DNA of 64,000 nt, from the NCBI GenBank assembly GCA_000415185.1, contig KE351646.1, forward strand, positions 138,019 through 202,018, read 5' to 3'. The position numbers and the translations under genes were made by a program. Positions 50,714 to 60,281 of this stretch are shown here, one piece after another. Each line of letters starts with the position of its first letter. The stretch's first letter is position 1. This DNA is from Enterococcus faecalis 13-SD-W-01 (GTDB lineage Bacteria; Bacillota; Bacilli; Lactobacillales; Enterococcaceae). The notes below the pieces were generated by a model. That model made no database searches and was not told where the DNA came from. It worked only from the letters and a program-made list of their open reading frames with translations.

Positions 50714-53077
50714 ATGAACGAACGGATTTTAGAAACATTAGAATTTGAAAAAGTAAAACAAATGATCCGGCAGTATCTTGTCACTGCCCAAGGAAGCGAA
50801 GAATTGGCACAATTGATGCCAGTCAGCGACCTTGACCAAATCAGCAAATGGCTGCAGGAGACAGAAGACGGGTTGAAGATCCAGCGTTTGCGCGGCGGTA
50901 TCCCGATCCCTAAAATCGAAAATATCCGTCCGCACATGAAACGGATCGAGATTGGTGCAGATTTGAATGGCATCGAATTAGCACAAGTTTCCAGAGTCCT
51001 TTCCACAACAAGCGAATTGACCCGTTTCCTGAATGATTTGAGAGACAGCGAAGTGGAATTTTATCGTTTATATGAATGGGCAAAACAACTAGTCACAATC
51101 CCAGACTTGAACCGCCGCTTAAAAGAAGCAATCGACGAAGATGGTCGAGTGACAGATGAAGCATCACCTGAATTAAGAACGATCCGCAGCAATATCCGCC
51201 GCAGTGAACAAACGATCCGAGAACAATTGGACGGACTTATCCGCGGAAAGAATGCTAAATATCTAAGCGATGCAATCATCACGATGCGGAATGAAAGATA
51301 TGTTATCCCTGTGAAACAAGAATACCGCGGTGTATTTGGCGGTGTCGTCCATGATCAAAGTTCTTCAGGACAAACTTTATTTATCGAACCAAAACAAGTG
51401 GTGGAAGCGAACAACCGTTTACGACAGCATCAAATCGCAGAACGTAACGAAGTGCAGCGGATACTTAGTGAATTATCAGCTGAATTAGTGCCTCATCGTA
51501 CAGATATTCTTCATAATGCATATGTGATCGGGAAAATGGATCTGATCAATGCGAAAGCACGTTTTGGTAAAGAACAAAAAGCCGTCGTTCCTGAAATCAG
51601 CGAAGAAAACCACGTGTACTTGAAACAAGCCCGCCACCCATTGATTGATCCAGAAAAAGTCGTTCCTAATGATATAACGATCGGAAAAGATTACCAAGCA
51701 GTCGTGATCACTGGTCCGAATACAGGCGGTAAAACGATTACGCTGAAAACACTCGGTTTGCTGCAGCTGATGGGACAATCAGGCTTGCCGCTGCCAGTAG
51801 AGGAAGAAAGCCGGATCGGTATTTTTGAAGAAGTTTTCGCCGATATCGGAGACGAACAATCCATTGAGCAAAGCTTGTCTACTTTTTCTTCCCACATGAC
51901 AAATACTGTGGATATTTTAGCAAAAGTAAACGAAAGAAGCTTAGTTCTTTTTGATGAACTAGGAGCAGGAACAGATCCGCAAGAAGGGGCAGCTTTAGCA
52001 ATCTCGATCCTAGACGACTTAGGAAAAAAATCCGCATACGTTATGGCTACGACGCACTATCCGGAATTAAAAGTCTATGGCTATAATCGAGCAAATACAA
52101 TCAATGCAAGTATGGAATTTGATGTAGACACATTAAGCCCAACCTATCGTTTGCTGATTGGTGTTCCAGGACGAAGCAATGCTTTTGAGATCTCCAGCAG
52201 ATTAGGACTTGATCCGCAAATCATCGATGAAGCAAAACAACTGATGGATGATGAAAGCCAAGACTTGAACGAAATGATTGCTGACTTGGAGAACCGAAGA
52301 AAAATGGCAGAGACCGAGTATCTTGAAATGCGTCATTACGCTGAAGAAGCCGAACAGCTTCAAAAAGAACTAAAAGAAGCTTACAGTTATTTCTTTGAAG
52401 AGCGGGAAAAAGAAATGGCAGATGCTCGGAAAAAAGCCAATCAAGTGGTTTCTGAAGCAGAAGAAAAAGCAGAAAAAATCATTGCTGACATTCGAAAAAT
52501 GCAGCAAGCAATCGGCAATGGCGGCGTGAAAGAACATCAACTGATCGATGCAAAAACGCAATTAGCTGATCTCCATCAAGAAGAAACACTGAAGAAAAAC
52601 AAAGTTCTGAAAAAAGCCAAAGAACAGAAAAAACTGAAAGTCGGCGATGAAGTCCTCGTCAATACGTATGGACAAAGAGGAACGTTATTAAAGAGTAACG
52701 GGAACAAGCAATGGCAAGTCCAGATCGGTATTTTAAAAATGAATCTATCTGAAGATGAATTGACACCAATCGCACCACAGAAAGAACCTGCTCAACGCGT
52801 GATTCATACCGTACGCTCTGAAAGCAGCGGCGGCGTTCCAAATCAGTTAGACCTTCGAGGCAAACGATATGAAGAGGCATTAAGCGAAGTTGACCAATAT
52901 CTTGATGCGGCGATCTTAGCTGGGTACCCGCAAGTAACCATCGTCCACGGGAAAGGTACAGGTGCTTTGCGTCAAGGAATCACGGAATATCTTAAGAATC
53001 ATCGAAGCGTCAGCAGCTATGAGTTTGCACCGCAAAATCAGGGCGGTAACGGGGCTACGATCGTGAAATTCAAGTAA
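50714..53077 (+). CDS. mutS2: Endonuclease MutS2 / ribosome collision factor
   Basis: 787 residues in the usual layout: helical N-terminal and clamp regions, a MutS-type ATPase domain with Walker A ITGPNTGGKTITLKT (about residue 335), FADIGDEQSIEQSLSTFSSH and Walker B VLFDELGAGTDPQEGA, a long coiled coil (about 515-640), KOW-like part with KVGDEVLVNTYGQRG, and the C-terminal Smr domain with LDLRGKRYEEAL and VHGKGTGALRQG. In B. subtilis MutS2 splits collided ribosomes; suppression of recombination is also reported. Start ATG at 50714 follows AGCAGGTG. Confidence 0.95.
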   Translation: MNERILETLEFEKVKQMIRQYLVTAQGSEELAQLMPVSDLDQISKWLQETEDGLKIQRLRGGIPIPKIENIRPHMKRIEIGADLNGIELAQVSRVLSTTSELTRFLNDLRDSEVEFYRLYEWAKQLVTIPDLNRRLKEAIDEDGRVTDEASPELRTIRSNIRRSEQTIREQLDGLIRGKNAKYLSDAIITMRNERYVIPVKQEYRGVFGGVVHDQSSSGQTLFIEPKQVVEANNRLRQHQIAERNEVQRILSELSAELVPHRTDILHNAYVIGKMDLINAKARFGKEQKAVVPEISEENHVYLKQARHPLIDPEKVVPNDITIGKDYQAVVITGPNTGGKTITLKTLGLLQLMGQSGLPLPVEEESRIGIFEEVFADIGDEQSIEQSLSTFSSHMTNTVDILAKVNERSLVLFDELGAGTDPQEGAALAISILDDLGKKSAYVMATTHYPELKVYGYNRANTINASMEFDVDTLSPTYRLLIGVPGRSNAFEISSRLGLDPQIIDEAKQLMDDESQDLNEMIADLENRRKMAETEYLEMRHYAEEAEQLQKELKEAYSYFFEEREKEMADARKKANQVVSEAEEKAEKIIADIRKMQQAIGNGGVKEHQLIDAKTQLADLHQEETLKKNKVLKKAKEQKKLKVGDEVLVNTYGQRGTLLKSNGNKQWQVQIGILKMNLSEDELTPIAPQKEPAQRVIHTVRSESSGGVPNQLDLRGKRYEEALSEVDQYLDAAILAGYPQVTIVHGKGTGALRQGITEYLKNHRSVSSYEFAPQNQGGNGATIVKFK

Positions 53078-53123
53078 ATTCTTACTAAAGGTAAGCAGAA
53101 AATTCGTTTCTTAAAGCAACCAG

Positions 53124-53132
53124 TGCTATAAT
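53124..53132 (+). promoter_or_regulatory. Extended -10 promoter of trxA
   Basis: TGCTATAAT is a perfect extended -10 element, 33 bp before the trxA start codon, with no strong -35 box. Confidence 0.6.
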
Positions 53133-53164
53133 GAAAACACTAAATAGGTATGGAGGTATTTTTT

Positions 53165-53479
53165 ATGAGTCAACCAATCACAGATCAAACATTCAACCAA
53201 GAAACAGACAGCGGTTTAGTCTTAATCGACTTTTGGGCAACATGGTGTGGTCCATGTCGTATGCAAGCACCAATCTTGGATCAATTATCAGAAGAATATG
53301 GTGAAGAAGAATTAAGAATCGTTAAAATGGATGTGGATGAAAATCCAGAAACACCACAACAATTCGGCATCATGAGTATCCCAACGTTGATGTTGAAAAA
53401 AGATGGACAAATCGTAGAAAAAGTTGTCGGAGTGCATTCAAAAGAGCAATTGCGACAAATGATTGAACAATACGTATAA
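53165..53479 (+). CDS. trxA: Thioredoxin
   Basis: General disulfide reductase of the cytosol, 104 residues. FWATWCGPCRMQAP carries the canonical WCGPC site; DVDENPETPQQFGIMSIPTLML holds the cis-Pro; the end KEQLRQMIEQYV matches family length. I start at ATG 53165 after TGGAGGTATTTTT; an upstream in-frame start lies before this site. An extended -10 promoter lies just upstream. The stop codon overlaps the start of repeat copy D. Confidence 0.97.
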   Translation: MSQPITDQTFNQETDSGLVLIDFWATWCGPCRMQAPILDQLSEEYGEEELRIVKMDVDENPETPQQFGIMSIPTLMLKKDGQIVEKVVGVHSKEQLRQMIEQYV

Positions 53480-53640
53480 GAGGTTGTGAAAAAGCTGTTC
53501 AGCTCCGAGCACCAAGTAGGTACTGTTCGACATCGAATCCTTTCATTCTTCGTGTTTCACAGCAATAAGACTCTTTATTCAGCAGTTGGCTGTCCTTCGA
53601 CTTAGCTTGTGTTATCATGCAAGCCAGACAACTGCTGAAA
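53478..53640 (+). repeat. Intergenic repeat element, copy D
   Basis: Starts within the trxA stop codon: AAGAGGTTGTGAAAAAGCTG, then the middle block CTCCGAGCACCAAGTAGG and CGAATCCTTTCATTCTTCGTG, then GCAATAAGACTC. The hairpin here has arms TTCAGCAGTTG (53578-53588) and CAACTGCTGAA (53629-53639), different in sequence from copies A and B but still perfectly complementary. The usual tail is not recognisable. The right border is approximate. Confidence 0.8.
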
Positions 53641-53896
53641 CTATGAAGAAGCCGAGACAAACTGAAGCAGCCCAAAGCAACTGCAGATGCTTGGGTCAAG
53701 AACCTTCAAACATAAAATTAGGGGATAGGAAAATGCTGAGCCAGCATGTTCTTATCTCCTGTTTTTTGTGCTGTATTCGGGAAAGTTTTTTGGCAATTGA
53801 AAAAACTATAGAATCTCTTTATAAAACGGTTCAATTTACAACCATTAATATAAACGTGTTATAATGAGGTGGAAAAAATAAGAGAGGAAGTTTTCC
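53641..53896. other. Non-coding region before uvrC
   Basis: No credible gene; a 92-codon frame across this region is made mostly of repeat sequence and lacks a ribosome site. TATAAT at about 53859-53864 with TTTACA upstream (19-base spacing) may be the uvrC promoter, about 30 bp before the start codon. Confidence 0.5.
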
Positions 53897-55675
53897 GTGA
53901 ACGAACGAATAAAAAATAAACTAGCACTGCTTCCTGACCAGCCAGGTTGTTACTTGATGAAAGACAAAAACGGCACGATCATCTACGTCGGCAAAGCCAA
54001 AGTTCTGAAAAATCGAGTACGCTCTTATTTTACAGGAAGCCATGACGCCAAAACGGAGCGCTTGGTAAGCGAGATTGAAGATTTTGAGTACATAGTGACA
54101 GAATCGAATATCGAAGCACTGCTTTTAGAGATAAACTTAATCAAGAAAAATGATCCTAAATACAACATTATGCTGAAGGATGATAAAACGTATCCTTTTT
54201 TGAAAATCACAAATGAAAAATACCCGCGATTAGTGATTACTCGAAAAGTATTGAAAGATAAAGCAAATTACTTCGGTCCTTATCCCGATGTTGGCGCGGC
54301 GAATGAAACAAAAAAAATATTGGATCGTTTGTTTCCTTTACGCAAATGTAAGAAAACCCAAACCAAGGAACCTTGTTTGTATTATCATTTAGGCCAATGC
54401 CTGTGTCCGTACTACTTCGATGTAGACCCGAAAGTTTATACAAAAATGGTAGAAGAAATCAAACATTTCTTGAATGGCGGATATGGAGAAATCGAAACAC
54501 AAATCCGAGAAAAAATGCAAAAAGCGGCTGAAAACATGGAGTTTGAAAAAGCAGCGGAGTACCGTGATCAGATTCGTGCCATTGAAACGATCATGACAAG
54601 ACAAAAAATGACCAATGCTGACTTGATTGACCGTGATGTATTTGGTTATGCAATTGACAAAGGGTGGATGTGTGTACAGGTGTTTTTTGTACGTCAAGGA
54701 AAATTGATTGAACGGGATGTGTCGATTTTTCCATTTTATAATGATGCGAAAGAAGATTTCTTGACCTATATTGGCCAATTTTATCAAGAAAATGAACACT
54801 TCATTCCGAAAGAAGTATTGATTCCTGATGATATCGACAAAGCCAGCGTAGAAGCATTACTGGAAACGAAAGTCATCCAGCCGAAACGCGGCGAAAAGAA
54901 AAAGTTAGTGAATCTAGCAAGCAAAAATGCATCTGTGGCGCTAAATGAACGGTTCGATTTGATTGCGAGAAAACAAGAACGAACAATCGGAGCCGTAGAA
55001 CGACTAGGAAATGCAATGAATATCCCAGCGCCGATCCGTATCGAATCCTTTGATAACTCAAATATCATGGGGACAGATCCAGTTTCTGCAATGGTCGTGT
55101 TTATTGACGGAAAACCAGCCAAAAAAGAGTATCGGAAATACAAAATCAAAACGGTAAAAGGCCCCGATGACTATGCTTCAATGCGTGAAGTAATCTATCG
55201 ACGTTATTCGCGTGTTATCCGAGAAGAACTTCCATTACCAGATTTGATTCTAATTGATGGAGGAAAAGGACAAGTCGATGTAGCAAAAGATGTGCTGATC
55301 AATCAATTAGGTATCGATATCCCGGTAGCCGGAATGGCGAAAAACGACAAACACCGAACCAGTGAATTGCTGTTTGGACCAAACCTTGATGTAGTGCCTC
55401 TTGAGCGTAATTCGCAGGAGTTTTTCTTGTTGCAGCGAATCCAAGATGAGGTCCACAGATTTGCGATTACGTTCCATCGTCAATTAAGAAGCAAAAACAG
55501 TTTTGCTTCAAGATTAGATGGGATAGAAGGGCTAGGACCTAAACGGAAAAAAACATTATTGAAAGAATTTAAGTCTTTGAAAAATATTACGGCAGCCACT
55601 GTCGAAGAACTCCAAGTATCCGGACTGCCGAAAAATGTAGCCGAAAATGTCTATAAAACGTTGCATGAAGGATAA
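53897..55675 (+). CDS. uvrC: Excinuclease ABC subunit C
   Basis: Makes both incisions in nucleotide excision repair with UvrAB. 592 residues: GIY-YIG domain ([20 protein letters not shown], about 15-34), a Cys cluster ([20 protein letters not shown] with following CLC), UVR domain (about 203-238), RNase H-like nuclease ([31 protein letters not shown]) and a C-terminal helix-hairpin-helix pair ([19 protein letters not shown]). GTG start at 53897 after GAGAGGAAG. A terminator follows. Confidence 0.97.
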   Translation: MNERIKNKLALLPDQPGCYLMKDKNGTIIYVGKAKVLKNRVRSYFTGSHDAKTERLVSEIEDFEYIVTESNIEALLLEINLIKKNDPKYNIMLKDDKTYPFLKITNEKYPRLVITRKVLKDKANYFGPYPDVGAANETKKILDRLFPLRKCKKTQTKEPCLYYHLGQCLCPYYFDVDPKVYTKMVEEIKHFLNGGYGEIETQIREKMQKAAENMEFEKAAEYRDQIRAIETIMTRQKMTNADLIDRDVFGYAIDKGWMCVQVFFVRQGKLIERDVSIFPFYNDAKEDFLTYIGQFYQENEHFIPKEVLIPDDIDKASVEALLETKVIQPKRGEKKKLVNLASKNASVALNERFDLIARKQERTIGAVERLGNAMNIPAPIRIESFDNSNIMGTDPVSAMVVFIDGKPAKKEYRKYKIKTVKGPDDYASMREVIYRRYSRVIREELPLPDLILIDGGKGQVDVAKDVLINQLGIDIPVAGMAKNDKHRTSELLFGPNLDVVPLERNSQEFFLLQRIQDEVHRFAITFHRQLRSKNSFASRLDGIEGLGPKRKKTLLKEFKSLKNITAATVEELQVSGLPKNVAENVYKTLHEG

Positions 55676-55681
55676 ATGATA

Positions 55682-55729
55682 AAATAATAGGATGCTTTAC
55701 AAAAACAGTAAAGTGTCCTATTATTTTTG
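55682..55729 (+). terminator. Terminator after uvrC
   Basis: AATAATAGGATGCTTTAC pairs with GTAAAGTGTCCTATTATT around a 7-base loop, with one mismatch pair, then T residues. Confidence 0.92.
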
Positions 55730-55852
55730 TATGTGCAAAAAGAAAGCAGAAGGCGCAGGTGCGTTCTTGTCAGTAAAAAATCTTTTTTCACAAGCAACGC
55801 TGAATACGCTTTTAAATAACGATGATATACTTTGGGGAAAAGGAGTGAACAC

Positions 55853-56752
55853 ATGTTAGAGGTAAAAGATTTAGTCAAGACATTTGGCAATTATACAGCC
55901 GTTGATCACCTATCTTTCACGATTCCTGACGGGAAGATCATGGGATTGATCGGGCAAAATGGAGCTGGGAAAACAACGACCTTTCGTTTGATATTAGATT
56001 TTTTGACACAAGATCAAGGAGAAGTTTTATGGAACGGCCGTCCACTAGACGAGAAAGATTATGACATGATTGGCTATCTGCCAGAAGAACGGGGATTGTA
56101 TCCCAAAGTAACGATCCAAGATCAGTTGATCTATTTCGCCGAATTACGTGGGAAAACAAAGAAGGAAATCGAACCGAAAATCGATTTTTGGATGGAAAAG
56201 TTTCAAGTAAAAGGAAAGAAAACAGATAGAGTCAAATCTTTATCGAAAGGAAATCAGCAAAAAGTACAGCTGATTGCTACTTTGATCCATGAACCAAAAT
56301 TGATTATTTTGGATGAACCATTTAGCGGACTTGACCCAGTTAATGCTGAATTATTAAAAGACGGGATCATTGAACTAAAGAAAAATGGTTCTTGTGTCAT
56401 CTTTTCAAGTCATAACATGGATAACGTAGAAAAAATCTGTGATGACTTGATCATGCTTCGTAATGGAAAAACAGTTTTAAATGGAAAAGTACATGAGATC
56501 CGCGAATCATTTGGACGAACAAAAGTCTTTTTAGAATCTGGGATGACGAAATCAGAAGTAGAAGAAATCGAAGGCGTCCAACTTGTTGAAAAACGAGAAG
56601 ATGGTTCTTTAGAAATCACTTTGGCTTCACCAGAAGCTGGGAAAGAAATCTTTGCCAGAGCAACAAGCAGCGGCTATATCCCAATGTTTAACCAGCAGCC
56701 GCCTACTTTGGAAGAGATATTCAAAATGAAAGCAGGTGAAACAGATGCGTAA
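55853..56752 (+). CDS. ABC transporter ATP-binding protein (NatA/YhaQ-like)
   Basis: 299 residues. Walker A LIGQNGAGKTTT, Q-loop and LPEERGLYPKVT typical of the ABC-2/NatA group, signature LSKGNQQKVQLIATL (variant SKGN), Walker B LIILDEPFSGLDP and switch HNMDNVEKI are all seen. C-terminal part after residue 215 is a DUF4162-like domain. ATG at 55853 follows AAAGGAGTG. Overlaps the permease gene by eight bases. NatA pairs export Na+, but related systems export other compounds, so substrate is open. Confidence 0.93.
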   Translation: MLEVKDLVKTFGNYTAVDHLSFTIPDGKIMGLIGQNGAGKTTTFRLILDFLTQDQGEVLWNGRPLDEKDYDMIGYLPEERGLYPKVTIQDQLIYFAELRGKTKKEIEPKIDFWMEKFQVKGKKTDRVKSLSKGNQQKVQLIATLIHEPKLIILDEPFSGLDPVNAELLKDGIIELKKNGSCVIFSSHNMDNVEKICDDLIMLRNGKTVLNGKVHEIRESFGRTKVFLESGMTKSEVEEIEGVQLVEKREDGSLEITLASPEAGKEIFARATSSGYIPMFNQQPPTLEEIFKMKAGETDA

Positions 56753-58010
56753 ATTCTGGATCATTGCAAAAGACGTTTATTTAAAGAATGTCAAATCGAT
56801 TTCTTTCTTGATTATGATATTAGTCCCTTTTATTATGGGCGGAATCGTATATATTGCAGGAAACTTTGCTCAAAATAACCGTGACGTCAATGAAATCGCA
56901 CTTGTCACTGAAAACCCGCAAGTGGCTCAATATCTAGAACAAACAGAAAACAGTGAATTCAAGTTCAAGAGTATTGATTCTGTAGAACAAGCGCAGAAAG
57001 CAATGAAAGATGAAGAAGTTGACGCTTATCTTGTGGTAGAGGAAAAGAACAATGAACTCTCTGGAACTTTATACAGCGAAAACTCTCTTGGGCAAAGCAC
57101 ACAACTTCTGCTCCAACAGCAGTTAACTGGTATCCAGTCGATGGGACGGGCAAGTTCTCTAGGCTTATCAGCAGAAGAAGTTGCTAGCTTAAGTCAGCCG
57201 GCAAAATTGGAGCGCCAAAAAGTCAGTTTTGATAATGCAGGAAAAATGGTGATTGGCGAAGACAATTCAGCGGTTCAATATGCCATCAGCTATGCGGCTA
57301 CGATTGCATTATTCATCGTTATCTTGACTTATGCACAAATCATCGCGCAGGAAATTGCTTCAGAAAAAGGAACAAGAATCATGGAAGTCATCCTTTCAAG
57401 TACTACGGCACAGAAACATTTTTATGGAAAATTGGTCGGGGTCTTACTTGTTGCAGTGACACAAATGGCATTATACGGTGTGATTGGTGTAGTAGGTTAC
57501 AATCAATTCAAAGATATGGAAATCGTGAAGACGTTCTTAAATGAGTTTTCATTAGATGCGCTAGTTGGTCCATTTTTATGGTACTCTCTATTGTTCATGC
57601 TGTTTGGTATCCTGATTTTTTCTGTATTGGCAGCATTGTGCGGTTCTTTGGTCAACAAAGCAGAAGATACAGCAAAAGCGATTTTGCCAGTGACTTATTT
57701 GTCATTAGGCGGTTATCTGCTAGGATTGGTCTTAGGAGCATCTGATCCAAATAATATCGTTATCCGAGTGACTTCATATATACCATTCTTATCTTCTTAT
57801 ATCATGCCCGTTCGTTTAGCGAATGAAACAGTAGAAATCAGCGGTGTGCTTGTTTCTCTTGGGTTATTAATAGTTGTAACGATCTTGCTGACACTGTTCT
57901 CAGCGAATCTATACAAATCAAACGTTCTTGTATACAGCGAAGGCGGTATCTGGAGTTCATTGAAACAATCCATCTCTATTTTAAGAAATGAACGAAAGAA
58001 AAAAGCATAA
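56745..58010 (+). CDS. ABC-2 type permease (NatB/YhaP-like)
   Basis: 421 residues. One membrane segment near the start (FLIMILVPFIMGGIVYIAG), a long extracellular domain of about 150 residues, then five segments from about residue 180, including ASEKGTRIMEVILSSTTAQKHFYGKL, the conserved cytosolic loop of this family. Length and topology fit NatB. It overlaps the ATPase gene and begins at ATG 56745 after GCAGGTGAAAC. Followed by a large-loop hairpin terminator. Confidence 0.92.
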   Translation: MRKFWIIAKDVYLKNVKSISFLIMILVPFIMGGIVYIAGNFAQNNRDVNEIALVTENPQVAQYLEQTENSEFKFKSIDSVEQAQKAMKDEEVDAYLVVEEKNNELSGTLYSENSLGQSTQLLLQQQLTGIQSMGRASSLGLSAEEVASLSQPAKLERQKVSFDNAGKMVIGEDNSAVQYAISYAATIALFIVILTYAQIIAQEIASEKGTRIMEVILSSTTAQKHFYGKLVGVLLVAVTQMALYGVIGVVGYNQFKDMEIVKTFLNEFSLDALVGPFLWYSLLFMLFGILIFSVLAALCGSLVNKAEDTAKAILPVTYLSLGGYLLGLVLGASDPNNIVIRVTSYIPFLSSYIMPVRLANETVEISGVLVSLGLLIVVTILLTLFSANLYKSNVLVYSEGGIWSSLKQSISILRNERKKKA

Positions 58011-58038
58011 CCCAGTTTTTTAATAAAATATGAATAGC

Positions 58039-58110
58039 AGAAGCTGCAGTTAGGTGGTCTCGAAATCGAAAGGTTTAGGGAACAGTTGCTTAACTAGCAG
58101 CTTCTTTTTT
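58039..58110 (+). terminator. Large-loop terminator after the ABC-2 exporter
   Basis: AGAAGCTGCAGTTA and TAACTAGCAGCTTCT pair with one mismatch around a loop of about 38 bases and run into six T residues. Confidence 0.75.
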
Positions 58111-58226
58111 ATATAAGTGTAAATAAAAATATATAGACCTATATTTTTATTTTTGTTTATTTTTGTTGAAAAATAAGAATTTTAGTGTAGTATTTAAGAT
58201 ATACCAATTTAGAGAAGAGGCGGATC

Positions 58227-60170
58227 ATGGATAATTATTTATCGCTGTTAGCAGAGAAGTTTCCGACAAAAGAATCTGTAGTAACTGAGATCATTAATTT
58301 GGAAGCGATTTTAGCATTGCCGAAAGGAACCGAATTGTTTTTGAGCGACATTCATGGTGAATTTGCTGCTTTTGACCATATCTTGCGCATTGGTTCAGGA
58401 AATTTAAAAGAAAAAATAAATGAATTATTCAAAGAACGTTGTTCAGATGATGACCTTAACGAATTAACACTTTTTGTGGCTTATCCTGAACAAGGGGTAA
58501 CAAATGACTGGTATCAGAAGCAAGATAAAGGAACGCTCATTCAGTATCTGATTGAACTTCTACGTTATACAACGGTAAAATATACCCGCTCAAAAGTACG
58601 AAAAGGGCTGCCGACTGAATATGCGTATATCATTGAAGAACTGCTGTACATCGATGATCGGCTGACGGGGAAAAAGGATTACGCTGAAAAAATCATTGAA
58701 CAATTGAATTTGATGGAGGAAACGGAAAAATTTTTGATCAAGCTGGCGTATACTATACAAGAAGCAGTGATTGATCATCTGCATATCGTTGGGGATATTT
58801 TTGACCGAGGGACAGACGCTGCACAAGTCATGGATCGCCTGGAAGCTTTTCCTTCAGTCGATATCCAATGGGGCAACCATGATCTTTTGTGGATCGGTGC
58901 ATTTTGCGGTTCAGAAGCTTGTTTGCTGACCTTATTGAGGATCGCTGCGAGATATAATTATTTGTTTGATTTGGAAAAAGAATACGGGTTGAATCTTCGG
59001 CCATTATTTTCTTTTGCGCATCGTGTTTATCAGAAAAATGACCGATTTGAACCAAAAAACAGCGAACAGCTTTCGAAAATGGAGAAGGAAGAACTAGAAA
59101 AAGTCCATCAAGCGTTGGCAATCATGCAATTCAAATCAGAGGAACAACTTTTGACACGTCGGCCCGAATTTGATATGGATTATCGGAAACTTTTGCATCA
59201 AATCGATTATGAAAACAATCAGCTTACGCTAGAAGGCGAAACGTATAGAATCCATCAACCTTGTTTTCAAACGATCACGCCAGAAACACCTGAAAAATGG
59301 CAAGAGGAAGAACGTTATGTGATCGAAAATCTGATGTACTCGCTCCAATATTCACCAAGGATGCAGAAACATATCCGCTTTTTATTGGAAAAAGGCAGTA
59401 TGTATTCACTATATAATGATCATCTGCTGTTCCATGGTTGTTTGCCGGTAGATGAAAAAGGAGATTTTTTGAAGTTGACTTTTGATAAAGAGTATTCAGG
59501 CGCATCACTCCTTCGTTTTTTTGAGAAACAGATTCGACAAAGCGCACAGAATCTGGAACTGCGGGAAGATTTTTCAACAGATATGATCTGGTATGCGTGG
59601 AGCGGACCGATCTCTCCGTTATTTGGAAAATCAAAAATGGCGACGTTTGAACGTTACTTTTTAGATGAAAAAGAGACACACAAAGAACACAGCAACCGTT
59701 ATTACGAATTGCGAAATGAAGAATCTTTCAGTAAAAAAGTACTTGAAGAATTTGGATTAGACAAAAACGGTTCTGTTATCATCAATGGACATACACCTGT
59801 CAAGGTTCGCAAGGGAGAATCGCCGATCAAAGCAAATGGAACGGTCTTCGTAATCGACGGCGGATTATCGAAAGCTTATCAAAAAACCACTGGAATCGCC
59901 GGCTATTCGTTATTGTGTAATTCCTATGGTTTCCAAATCGTCACGCATTACCCATTTGTACCATTAGAGAATGGCAGAGCAGATAAAGAACGGTTCCCGT
60001 ATGTCAAAAGGGTCATTGATCAGCAGCTTCCGCGGAAATTGAATCGGGATACAACCAAAGGAACAAAATTAAAAAAACAAATCGAACAGCTCAAAGAATT
60101 GCTGGCTGTTTATCAAACAGCCAAGCAAAAAGAGATCGACTTTTCTGCTTATTTTTCGAACAGAGAATAG
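58227..60170 (+). CDS. fbp: Fructose-1,6-bisphosphatase, class III
   Basis: Gluconeogenic phosphatase of the Firmicute-specific class III; 647 residues, normal length. The metallophosphatase core is seen in LFLSDIHGEFAAFDHIL (about residue 37), LHIVGDIFDRGTDAAQVM, IQWGNHDLLWIGAFCG and, in the C-terminal half, VIINGHTPVKVRKGESP and FVIDGGLSKAYQKTTGIAGY. AGAGGCGG precedes the ATG. It stands alone with its own leader, in which AAAAATATA/TATATTTTT forms a weak hairpin near 58126-58150. Confidence 0.96.
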   Translation: MDNYLSLLAEKFPTKESVVTEIINLEAILALPKGTELFLSDIHGEFAAFDHILRIGSGNLKEKINELFKERCSDDDLNELTLFVAYPEQGVTNDWYQKQDKGTLIQYLIELLRYTTVKYTRSKVRKGLPTEYAYIIEELLYIDDRLTGKKDYAEKIIEQLNLMEETEKFLIKLAYTIQEAVIDHLHIVGDIFDRGTDAAQVMDRLEAFPSVDIQWGNHDLLWIGAFCGSEACLLTLLRIAARYNYLFDLEKEYGLNLRPLFSFAHRVYQKNDRFEPKNSEQLSKMEKEELEKVHQALAIMQFKSEEQLLTRRPEFDMDYRKLLHQIDYENNQLTLEGETYRIHQPCFQTITPETPEKWQEEERYVIENLMYSLQYSPRMQKHIRFLLEKGSMYSLYNDHLLFHGCLPVDEKGDFLKLTFDKEYSGASLLRFFEKQIRQSAQNLELREDFSTDMIWYAWSGPISPLFGKSKMATFERYFLDEKETHKEHSNRYYELRNEESFSKKVLEEFGLDKNGSVIINGHTPVKVRKGESPIKANGTVFVIDGGLSKAYQKTTGIAGYSLLCNSYGFQIVTHYPFVPLENGRADKERFPYVKRVIDQQLPRKLNRDTTKGTKLKKQIEQLKELLAVYQTAKQKEIDFSAYFSNRE

Positions 60171-60180
60171 CAGGCTTCAG

Positions 60181-60251
60181 CGAGACTTCATGAAAAATGA
60201 AGTCTCGTTGGATACATAAAAACTCCGCAACATTGGAAGTTGCGGAGTCTT
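60181..60251. terminator. Two terminator hairpins between convergent fbp and amidotransferase genes
   Basis: CGAGACTTCAT/ATGAAGTCTCG at 60181-60207 and ACTCCGCAAC/GTTGCGGAGT-type stem at 60221-60250. On the minus strand the second stem is followed by TTTTTATG and so serves the amidotransferase gene; the first serves fbp, though its T run is weak. Confidence 0.75.
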
Positions 60252-60281
60252 AGGTCAGCTGTCTTTTTTACCAAAAAATAG

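Noticed and set aside
53483-53502. Rex-operator-like TTGTGAAAAAGCTGTTCA in the repeat head
   Set aside because: It is part of the repeat, the right half-site is poor, and copies A to C change it, so it is not a conserved operator.
53524-53550. TTCGACATCGAATCC resembling a tRNA T-arm in the repeat
   Set aside because: No acceptor or anticodon stem fits around it, and it is part of the repeated middle block.
53586-53864. 92-codon frame between trxA and uvrC
   Set aside because: It covers repeat copy D and its hairpin, lacks a ribosome site, and has no family resemblance.
54389-54799. Minus-strand frame of 136 codons inside uvrC
   Set aside because: It is opposite a highly conserved gene and shows only the composition expected of an antisense frame.
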